Source: Rhyzopertha dominica (Eukaryota; Arthropoda; Insecta; Coleoptera; Bostrichidae). Taken from it: a stretch of 64,000 bases of DNA. Both the position numbers and the translations under genes were made by a program. The stretch lies in the NCBI GenBank assembly GCA_025024175.1, contig QCXZ01000064.1, positions 22,502,286-22,566,285 of the forward strand, in the 5' to 3' direction. Below the pieces are notes generated by a model, which did no database searches, had not been told where the DNA came from, and worked only from the letters and a program-made list of their open reading frames with translations. Every line of letters begins with the position of its first letter. Position 1 is the first letter of the stretch. This document shows, one piece after another, positions 57,401 to 64,000 of the stretch.

Positions 57401-58659
57401 TTTCTCTCTCGGCTGCTTATAGATAAAATCTGATTCATCAAATGTCACATCTCGAGAAATTATAATCCTCTTCTTAACTGGATCCCAGAGCGATATTTTT
57501 CCAAAAAATTGACATTTCTGGAATATTTAAAAAACTAGACTTTGGATCCTGTCTGTATGATTTTTTTTTAATTTTGCTCTTACATAGAAAATCAAATTTC
57601 TGATCAAAAAGCACTCTTGCAATTTTTTTATGCACTTAATAATTTTCGAGTTATTTACAAAAAAACGATTTTAAAAATTTATGGATTTTTGCTAATATTA
57701 TGGGAACCGTTTTTTGTTTCAAAAAATGTGTAGAGACAAAAAATGATCAAAACCTCATTATTGATTGTATAATATAAGAAATAAAAGCGTAAATGTCAGT
57801 TGGATGCGGAAATATTTTTTGTAGGGTTTTTTTATGATACGATAATTAATTCTTATAACTTGGTTCACTAAAAATTGAGGCACTAAAATTGATCGTCCTT
57901 TTAAACAGGTATAGGTCACAGTCAGTTCCTCTGCATCAAATGAAGTCCGAGATGCACATCAACAACAGCTACCTGTCTCAGTTCAACTTCAATTTGGATA
58001 ACGAAACTGTCACTACAAATGAATTCACCGACTTGGAACCCATCGCCGAAACTGATACGGACAGCGTCAACAAAATTATTAGCACTTTAGAGGAACAACC
58101 GGAGGAGATACTGCTGCAGGGAGCCGCGACTGGAATGGAAATTCAGCCGTCCATCTTTGAAAACCTGAACCCACCTCTGGAAGCGAGCAGTTTCGAATTT
58201 GATCCCCTACACATCCCAAACTTGGAAAACAGCTTTGTGGAAACGGGAATTAGGTGTAACCCTTCTCGATCGGTGCCCAACACCCCGTTACCGGTGACTG
58301 GAGGAGGTAAAATTGAACTTAGCAAGGAGTTGCTAGTGCAGAGTTCACGTTCGTACCCGTCGACACCGTCGTTGAACTGCGAACCCTTCAATTACAACTC
58401 TGATTATTTGTTAAACGGGCAGCCAGTGAAGGAGAAGGGAGGTATTGTTGATGATGTGATACCCTATAGTGACATGGCTTATTATAACATTGAAGAGGGG
58501 AATTTAGATAGTGATGTTCTAATCGACAATAAAGGTAACATTAATTTTGATAGGCAGCTTTCTGAATTTGTTGTAAAGGAGAACGTCAACGGGATGTTAG
58601 ACGGCGCTTGCGGTATCGAAAATGATCAGCACTTTGAAACTCACTTGAATGNCACATAA
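41983..58659 (+). CDS. RFX7: RFX-family winged-helix transcription factor (RFX5/RFX7 group)
   Basis: A nuclear DNA-binding protein of X-box type. Exons 41983-42494, 46369-46561, 46643-46844, 48073-48191, 49985-50525, 55227-56016 and 57909-58659 join in phase to 1035 codons plus stop. An N-terminal helical segment (residues about 85-130, ending KIEKLLLYLKLP) matches RFX7 EKLYLYLQLP. The RFX domain follows at about 142-216 (HLEEHPDTSLPKQDVYDQYS; RRLGTRGNSRYFYSGL). Directly after it comes PILPDL, a PxLPxL ankyrin-binding motif. Next are the helical region matching RFX7 (LHALARHLVSN), a QLQRKLQQK coiled segment, a basic stretch near 50462, and a Ser/Pro tail with FSFTPISPG and YRSQSVPLH, both shared with RFX7. 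No dimerisation domain of the RFX1-4 type is seen. The RFX5/7 group is secure; RFX7 versus RFX5 is inferred from the tail motifs. Confidence 0.93.
42988..43180 (-). mobile_element. Tc1-like transposon 3' fragment
   Basis: The minus strand reads IENLWDTL, the motif around the last catalytic acidic residue, then LILRMGRCQDVIQDRGVNTR, matching the Tc1 C-terminus (SMPRRCQAVIDARGG.TRY). It runs to a TA followed by CAGCGTAAAAAAATGG, a likely terminal repeat. The 5' part of the element is absent. Confidence 0.7.
44190..45750 (-). mobile_element. Tc1/mariner-superfamily transposase relic, split by a MITE
   Basis: The minus strand shows the N-terminal helix-turn-helix part (45601-45750, TLTTYRTIKECEEGY), then after the inserted MITE the second DNA-binding helix (RKLARRFNVGQSTVFRT), the first catalytic Asp (VMDEKN), the second (FWPDLATCHYT), and NPP near the end (NFVPKRDNPP). 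Stops and frameshifts are present. It belongs to the group with the WPDLA.xHY signature. Confidence 0.75.
44840..45598 (+). mobile_element. MITE with about 95-bp terminal inverted repeats
   Basis: Both ends start TTAGGCATTTCAG and continue through CAGTCCCTTTAAAAATGG, GGCTGTTGGCACACAAAG and TCTTATGGGAGA. TA dinucleotides flank it (44838-44839, 45599-45600). The 759-bp interior has no recognisable coding. It splits an older transposase relic. Confidence 0.9.
46369..46561 (+). CDS. RFX7: RFX exon 2: second half of DNA-binding domain
   Basis: Acceptor CCCTTCCAG, donor TTG|GTAGGT. Encodes LSQADFGKVMKQVYPDVKAR, then RRLGTRGNSRYFYSGL, the recognition and wing region of the winged helix, and PILPDL. 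Confidence 0.97.
46643..46844 (+). CDS. RFX7: RFX exon 3
   Basis: Follows an 81-nt intron (acceptor GGTTTTAG). Encodes LLAAAWIVIKEWSEKQLG and SSLHALARHLVSNLSISSGS, matching the RFX7 CRLVCEWAQKVL...ELARFLVKSHYIGTKS region. Donor AAAG|GTGAGC. Confidence 0.92.
46845..48072 (+). other. RFX intron (1.2 kb), nothing recognised
   Basis: AT-rich with N calls at 47273 and 47310. The segment 47395-47525 is less AT-rich but has no recognisable coding. Confidence 0.6.
48073..48191 (+). CDS. RFX7: RFX exon 4
   Basis: Acceptor TTTTGCAG, donor CAG|GTAAGT. Encodes EEGFFTGCFGLTKHREMQFQ, then QLQRKLQQKNEFSREQKRKL, equivalent to RFX7 QQLQRKIQKKQQEQKLQ and probably a coiled coil. Confidence 0.92.
48855..48931 (+). 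repeat. 77-bp interspersed repeat, copy 2
   Basis: Same length and orientation as 7129-7205. Ends in the hairpin GATGGCATTGCCATC (7-bp arms, 1-nt loop). Confidence 0.75.
49222..49494 (+). mobile_element. Penelope-like retroelement fragment with GIY-YIG endonuclease start
   Basis: Encodes GVYRFTCNDCNAIYVGQTGR, then KEHLNQFQ and SLANHLL. This is the GIY-YIG layout (Y-x10-Y-V-G-Q-T-G-R) with the CxxC-like pair found at the C-terminus of Penelope-like elements. The catalytic Arg region reads RSLMVGAKEH where RF.EH is usual. The reverse transcriptase part is missing. Confidence 0.7.
49985..50525 (+). CDS. RFX7: RFX exon 5
   Basis: Acceptor CATTTCAG, donor TTAG|GTATGC. A disordered Ser/Pro/Gln-rich segment with KPEPKARCKRSKSQ near its start and a basic cluster RKQRKRKTLLDVK near its end, likely nuclear localisation signals. 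N calls at 50459 and 50503. Higher GC than the flanking introns. Confidence 0.9.
50526..55226 (+). other. RFX intron (4.7 kb)
   Basis: Mostly AT-rich without recognisable content, apart from a Penelope-like tail fragment at about 54800-55012. Short direct repeats (GATATCTAAG) occur near 52890-52925. Confidence 0.65.
54800..55012 (+). mobile_element. Penelope-like element tail fragment
   Basis: Plus-strand frame with one stop: NYANHLVGKNHTSGAIEDTT, then HKSKKLNILEITVIFKEK. The pattern (A-x-H-L...N/GH...IE/D...L-x-I-L-E...I) follows the GIY-YIG core in Penelope-like elements, and it overlaps the motif SLANHLL seen at 49.4 kb. Confidence 0.5.
55227..56016 (+). CDS. RFX7: RFX exon 6
   Basis: Acceptor TTTATTTTCAG, donor TTAGG|GTAAGT. 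Encodes FTRERLESVGNVEKDAMDEY, a Gln/Glu-rich helix, then RRVNFSFTPISPGPISPKSK and ASPFVSPRNTPVPRVRNV, matching the RFX7 AFTPISSS and HTPIGTP block. N calls at 55737, 55761, 55765 and 55773. Confidence 0.93.
56017..57908 (+). other. RFX intron (1.9 kb)
   Basis: A repeat-like stretch at about 57060-57260 ends in GGGACACCCTGTA. A near-identical word, GGGACACCCTGGA, lies at 20173-20185. Otherwise nothing is recognised. Confidence 0.6.
57909..58659 (+). CDS. RFX7: RFX exon 7 (last)
   Basis: Acceptor TTTTAAACAG. Begins YRSQSVPLHQMKSEMHI, matching the RFX7 RSQSVPLTV site, then an acidic/Ser-Pro tail with likely activation character. Ends at a TAA at 58657-58659. N at 58652. Confidence 0.93.
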
Positions 58660-59048
58660 TCAGTGCTAAGTCCCTTTACTTGTACTATATTTCACACGAA
58701 TTCAAACATATCCGTCTTTGTGTAGCCTTCTTTTCATCTAGTCATTGTGTGTGCTTTATTAATTTTGTGATAAATATTCAAGATGCAACTTGCAAATGAA
58801 ATGAAGGCTCCTTTGCCATTCTTGCCCGGAACATGTAGTTCTTGACATTGCGACCGTTGTGATGTTTTTTTTGGGCAGTGTTCATTAGCGACACTGCAGA
58901 TCACTTTGTTGGAATTGGGAACATCAACTTTGAAGAAATTAAAGAATAGTATTTAGAAGAATACTACCTGTTAACTACNCCCTACCCTTTAACTATGTGT
59001 TAATCATTAATTATTCCTTATTTTAAACTTTTTTAATGTTGAAGTAAA

Positions 59049-59054
59049 AATAAA
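59049..59054 (+). promoter_or_regulatory. AATAAA poly(A) signal for RFX gene
   Basis: Canonical hexamer about 390 nt after the stop codon. Probable 3' end of the transcript. Confidence 0.55.
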
Positions 59055-59164
59055 CCTTATTTCTTTTTATTTAATGAATTAACACACTTGATCAACAAAA
59101 TAAATTTGCTCTGCATTCTGGATGTTCTTTTCCTACTTGTAAATCAACATTTATTATTCTTAGT

Positions 59165-59825
59165 AATTGTAAGTTGGTTAAAAAGATACAACTTATTTGA
59201 GCTTGTCGCCTTCAAAGTAGTTCAATTCGTAAGCTACTTTGTGCTTCCAACATTTCTCCCAATCCTGAAATGCTTTATTTTGGAATGACGAGCAACTTTT
59301 TCTTCAAATTTGCTTTAAAATCATCAAAGCTGTCCTAGAGCAGACTTCAACTTCGAAAATAGGAACAAGTCTGTTTGCTTCAAAGTGGAGAGTATGGTAG
59401 CTGGGATACAAATGTAATTGGGTTTTTCACTAAAAACTACTCCACAAGGAACTCTGCTTTCCACAGCTGACCACTTTTCTATCATATGGCTTCTCTCAAA
59501 CACCAAAAAACTGCTCTGTCAATCTTCTTTTTGGCTGTTTGAGCATATGGACCATATTCGAAGTGAATTACGCCTTGCCAGTCAAAAACAGTCACCAACT
59601 GCTTGATGTGCACTTTGGTTGCTGGTATGGATGGGCATCCACCTCTTGGGTGTTTTTCAGTTTATGTTTGTCCTGAATTGAATTGACTCTACCACTTAAA
59701 ACATTGTGTTCCACCCAAAGGCTGCCTGAAGCATTTTCCATGTTGTAGTAGCACTTTTTCACAAAGTAAAACCAAATTTTAAGAAACATGGTACTGTTCC
59801 AATTCGTCTTAATTTTCATTCTTCA
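59165..59825 (-). mobile_element. Mariner relic, near full-length coding, decayed
   Basis: Minus-strand pieces in order: TTTWKMLQAAFG (helix-turn-helix), FDWQGVIHFEY (strand with the second catalytic Asp region), then LFLFSKLKSAL equal to the FFLFPKLK motif, and a YFEGD-like end. Many frameshifts. Terminal repeats are not identified. Confidence 0.65.
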
Positions 59826-60094
59826 GCGTCACTTGTTACAACACTTTCTGCTTATTAGTTTTAGCACAGCAAGTTGTCTGGTCTTCTTTTGATCACACCT
59901 TGGATGTAAAATTAGTTAAAAGTAAAATTAAGACAAAGTTATCTAACACATAATTTCATGCATCCTTCTGTGGAGATTGGTGTGCTGAAAGCCTTAAAAA
60001 CAGTACATACAAAAGTCTTTAGATTAAAAGTTTAGATGAGTAAATTTTGAGGATGCTATGGTAAGAACAACTTTGTGGTGCAAAAATAATATTA

Positions 60095-60416
60095 GGCTGT
60101 CCAGAACATGTATTTGTCATCCAGCCGCCATCTTTAAATGCTTTAATAAGATGGGAAAAACAGTTCGTTGTGGAGAACCAGTTCGCGCGAACTAGCTCAC
60201 GCAAGCGAGTCGTTATTCGTTTCAATAGTTCGTTCGCGAACTGAAACAACAGCTGTTCGTTCGCGAACGACGAACTTTCAATGTCACGAACCAGTTCGCG
60301 CAGTTCTCACCCGAGAGCCATTCTTTTAAACAGTTCGTTCGCGACCGACCCACCTCTACTTCATTTAGGTTATGTTTGTCATCCAGCCGCCATTTTTGAC
60401 AACATTCTGGATAGGC
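60095..60416 (+). mobile_element. MITE copy 2 (GTTCGCGAAC family)
   Basis: Fuller copy of the element at 22968. Ends GGCTGTCCAGAACAT and, reversed, GCCTATCCAGAATGT, with TA on both sides (60093-60094, 60417-60418). TTTGTCATCCAGCCGCCAT occurs twice in the same direction. An inner block TAGAGGTGGGTCGGTCGCGA (reversed) looks like a hAT-type end. Multiple GTTCGCGAAC palindromes. Confidence 0.8.
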
Positions 60417-60744
60417 TAATTTATTTATATAGTTTTTTTTCAACTTGAAGGTCTGATTATACATGGTTCAGTTTAACCCATGGTCCTTACTATAGCAACA
60501 CTAATTAGAACACTGGATTTGTGATGTTGCTAAGTAACGACCGCAGGTTAAACTCTGTTCAAATGTGAACCACATTTTTGTGCAACCGGCCCTAGATGTT
60601 CAGTTTAACACCTTAGAAAGCTTTTCAGCTCATCAAGGAAATACACCACTAAGAAATTGGAGAGGCTAATTTTGGCGAATATGGTGGATGTTCAATTTAT
60701 TGGAATCAATTCGTATGGTGTCACTATCATATTTGCCAACCTGT

Positions 60745-60757
60745 GGGGGGGGGGGGG
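60745..60757 (+). repeat. G13 homopolymer
   Basis: A run of thirteen G in AT-rich DNA. A similar G12 run is at 14895-14906. Confidence 0.95.
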
Positions 60758-61389
60758 CATTGTTCTGGTAAAATAGGAGTTTGTTCTTTGTCATGTAAGG
60801 CCTTCCAGTTGTAATTTTTTGGTTCATTAATAATCGTATTGTCTTCCCTTTTTGCAAATATTCAGTAAAATTAAACCTTCGAAACTTTAAAAAACAAAAT
60901 TGAATTGAATTGAATAGCCTTGATATAAAGTGGCCTCTTTGTTGAAAATGCAATTTTGCAGTAGAGGTAGAAAATTGTATTTTAGTTAAAGGGAGTAAAA
61001 AAATTACAGGAAAAAACAAATACATATAAATAAAAGATAAGCACTTGATTGTTTTACAGAATTTAATAATCGACAACAAAGTGCTTTTATTTTTCATACA
61101 AAATGTTTCACCAAAGACTGCAAATTGAATCACATATTACATATATATTTTGATACTGTATTTAGACAAGTATTTCTTGTCTGTTACTCTGTTGACATAA
61201 TCCATTATCAAGTTGGGTGGTTGGTTCACTTCTAAGAAAACTAACAGAAACTTAACACTTAACTTATTTCTGTTAAAACAAAATCCCGTTTACATCGTAC
61301 ATCTGTCATACATTCATCACATAGTTAGCATGCGTGTATATTGTAATTCAACAAAATTTATACAGGAGGCCGCTGTTACATAGAAATAT

Positions 61390-62090
61390 TTAGATTGTTC
61401 CCACTAATACTCCTCAATTTAAATGCTCTTAATCCTATTAACATTTGCAACATTTCAGATGAGGTTTTACATAAGGCCTTGGTTAAAATATCAGCTTGTT
61501 GATAGTTTGTTGGTATGTTCCTCATTTCAATTATTTACAGGTACTTCTAGGTCTCTTAACATAATGATGCTTAATATTGATATGTTTACTTCTTTTTGTT
61601 TCTGGATTTTGTGCTATAAAAATACAGCTTTGATTATCCTCCTACAGTGGTTGAGGTTTTCAAAATAGATTTCCCAAATCTTTAATTTCGAATGTTTTTG
61701 ACAATTATTCTTTTAAAGTTATTAATTAAACTCTTTACATTACTACCCGTCAAAAGTATGTCGCCAACATACAAGATAATGAACAATTTCTTGCCTTTAT
61801 CAATCCTAGAATATAAACAGTAATCTGATTTTGATCGAACAGAACCTAATGACACAATAAAAACATTCAAACAATCATTCCAACATTTTCAAGACTGCTG
61901 AAACCATACAAGGACTTATTAAGTTTGCAAATCAATCTTTCGTCCGACAAATTCCTTAGGTTGTGTCATGTACACTGATTCAGGTAAATGGCCATTCAAA
62001 AAAGTAGTTTTTACATCCATTTTAAATAAAGGCCACCCATAATGATTTGCAACTGCAATGGACTGTTTCATTGGGTGCCTTCAGAAGAGA
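61390..62090 (-). mobile_element. Ty1/copia retrotransposon relic (reverse transcriptase to RNase H)
   Basis: The minus strand shows KMDVKTTFLNGHLPESVYM, then DYCLYSRIDKGKKLFIILYV with YVGD where copia has YVDD, and, further on, an ADILTKAL-like RNase H end followed by LRAFKLR. Stops and frameshifts throughout. TGTAACAGCGGCC just beyond (near 61378) could begin a 3' LTR, but no partner is seen. Confidence 0.75.
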
Positions 62091-62394
62091 ATGGTTTACT
62101 TGCACTAATTTTATTTTTGGATAAATCTGCCAAAATTCAATGGTCATTATTAAGTTTATTTCACAGATGAAAAATTAGCACTTGCAAAAAATTGTAAATG
62201 CATAAAATTATTAATTAAAAATTGCATTTGGCCCTTTAAATTTCAAGTGACATCAAAAAGATTTCCATGTCTCTATAGTCGAGTCAGTTATGTGCATACT
62301 CGACGCCCGTAAAACGTATAAATGCTGGAACAATGATTGACGAGTGGCAATGACATCTACAAGCAGAGGGGCACACGCTGTTCCCTCTAACTTC

Positions 62395-62445
62395 TTTATT
62401 TGGACTATTCTGACGTCACAGCGATTCAGTGTTCGTTTTGGCGTG
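62395..62445 (-). mobile_element. Solo end related to the THAP-bearing element
   Basis: The minus strand reads CGCCAAAACGAACACTGA, then CTGTGACGTCAG, the same order and spacing as the left end of 15901-16935 (CGCCAAAACGGGAACA, then GTGACGTCAA). No opposite end located. Confidence 0.45.
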
Positions 62446-64000
62446 CAGATGATGTTACCAAGATAGGGCGAAGTAGAAAATGCTCCTTGCTGCTGAACTG
62501 ACTGTTTTTGACTGTTTTATCAGTGACTGCTTTTGGTTTACCAGAATGTGGTGTTCCCTTGCTTCTTGTTTTGCAGCATCTTCATTCATTCAATCTATAA
62601 GGGTTATATATTAATAAGAAGACTGTTTGTTTAGCATTTATAGCTTATATATTCTGGTTCGTTGTTAGTTATTTCATCTTGCCCGTAGAATATTTTACAG
62701 TGTGATTTCTAGGAATCTGCTGTAGGGCTCAAGCGACTATAACATTCATATTTCACATAGTGTTCAGAAGTTTTTCTTAGGTTGCATTGAGGATATTTGC
62801 CCTTAATTTTATTTGTTTCACAGCCCAGGATATAAGTGGCAGTCGGAGAGGGTTAATTCATTCACTGTTCTCGCCTGAACGGTCCAAACAAGTGATGAAA
62901 CTAGTCCTGGAATCTGAATGAATTGACCAGAGCAGATATTATTTATTTCATCTTCTGGTCCGTTGCAGAAACATTTTCATCTACCATTCTTTCTCAAATA
63001 TAACTGACACTATGCTGTAACCTTTTTTGTTGTGTGAAGATAACTTTAGCATTTCTTCTTGAATTACTTTTATTGAATTCAAACTGAAGTTACTATAACT
63101 TTAACAACATTTAATATATCAACTGTGTCGAATGCTTCAATTTTTCACTCATTATTTTTGTGTTGGAAACAAAGGGAGAAGTGTGACTTATAAGAAGGAA
63201 AAGCGATTTAGAATTTCGAATGTTAATTATGGTGTTGACCAGCTAATTTATTTTATGACATCTCCTTTTTACAAACAAAATTTTGCAGTTGCAACAGGAT
63301 TTAACCATGCTCTATTGTGATAATTTGAGTAACAGTAAATTATCAGAACATATAGTGTTTGTTGAGTAAAGGGTAATTAACAGGTAATCTATATTGTGAT
63401 GTCAGATAGCAGGATATGATTTTTAACAGGTAACTGCTGGTACTACTCATATATAAAAATAGAGAACATTGCCAAGACAACAAAATACATAAAAACGTAA
63501 GTAAAGTTGTTTAATCTGATTTTGTGACACAAAACACTACTGAAAAAATTATGAGGGTAACCTATCTTTAGTGTTGATTATCGAGAAGTTAAAAAACATC
63601 AGTTTTTCTTTATTTAGTTGGAGGCATTCAGTTCATTTAATTCATTTGTTCCTAAACACTTTGTTGTTAATTGACATCACGATATCCTTTATTGGTAATT
63701 ACTTTGGTTTTGTTTAAGGATTCTAGAAATGCTTTAAACTATTTTACTAATAAATTTTATTATAAAGTTGGCAAATTGATATTAAAAGTTTTAAAATCTT
63801 CAGTAAAACAAAGACGTGGATTAGGGTCTTGCCTTGCAAATGGTCAAAAAGAGCTCATTATAGGTCCTGTCCACAAAGTAGAAATATTGACTAAAGAGAG
63901 AAAAACACTACTGAGGATTTATTGAATCTCTGTCATAAACTGGTTAATGGTTTGAGATCAAGCATTTCTTTCCGCAGTTTTAAAGGATTTATGATGGGGA

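Larger units (their letters stand above)
58660..64000 (+). other. 3' UTR and intergenic DNA downstream of RFX
   Basis: Contains transposon relics only (mariner 59165-59825, MITE 60095-60416, copia 61390-62090, element end near 62420). From 62900 to 64000 no gene is recognised; short open frames there look like chance. Confidence 0.65.

Noticed and set aside
62850..62931. Inverted pair GGTTAATTCATTCA / TGAATGAATTGACC
   Set aside because: Arms of only 14 bp in AT-rich DNA; not enough to call an element.
63671..63925. 84-codon plus-strand open frame near the window end
   Set aside because: No recognisable motif, no splice or start context support.

Overview
This is a 64 kb piece of an insect nuclear genome: AT-rich DNA, spliceosomal introns with GT...AG ends, AATAAA poly(A) signals, arthropod-type transposon relics and scattered single-base N calls. 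Order within insects cannot be settled from the sequence. Two large protein-coding genes lie head to tail on the + strand, and almost everything between their exons is intron or intergenic DNA full of decayed mobile elements.

Gene 1 (58-39658, 5' end outside the window) is the insect PPIP5K/Vip1 inositol pyrophosphate kinase/phosphatase. The window has the last part of the kinase domain (DVNG metal-site motif), the whole histidine-acid-phosphatase-like domain (RHGDRTP) and a long low-complexity C-terminal tail. Sixteen exons join with matching phases. The gene appears to have two alternative 3' ends: a short one stopping at 32505 with its own AATAAA, and a long one using a donor 40 nt upstream of that stop, plus exons at 36813-36964 and 38577-39658.

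Gene 2 (41983-58659) is an RFX winged-helix transcription factor of the RFX5/RFX7 group, complete in seven exons (about 1035 codons, perhaps 1017 if a 54-nt in-frame mini-intron is removed). It carries the RFX DNA-binding domain, a PxLPxL ankyrin-repeat-binding motif directly after it, a basic nuclear-localisation-like stretch and a Ser/Pro-rich tail.

Mobile-element layer. 0-8 kb: a deleted mariner, a second Tc1/mariner-superfamily relic and a 77-bp repeat. 8.1-13.6 kb: a nested pair, a Ty3/gypsy LTR retrotransposon (Mag-like, minus strand, 5-bp target duplication GTGGT) inserted into an older PIF/Harbinger-like inverted-repeat element (TTA duplication). 14.4-17 kb: a foldback repeat and a 1-kb element carrying a decayed THAP domain. 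17.7-25.3 kb: foldback and hairpin repeats and a short inverted-repeat element repeated at 60 kb. 27.7-33.5 kb: a hAT-type MITE with an 8-bp duplication and two mariners. 43-45.8 kb: a Tc1 fragment and a transposase relic split by a 759-bp MITE with about 95-bp inverted repeats. 49 and 55 kb: Penelope-like fragments. 59-62 kb: another mariner, a MITE and a Ty1/copia relic. No RNA genes, CRISPR arrays or bacterial-type systems were seen.
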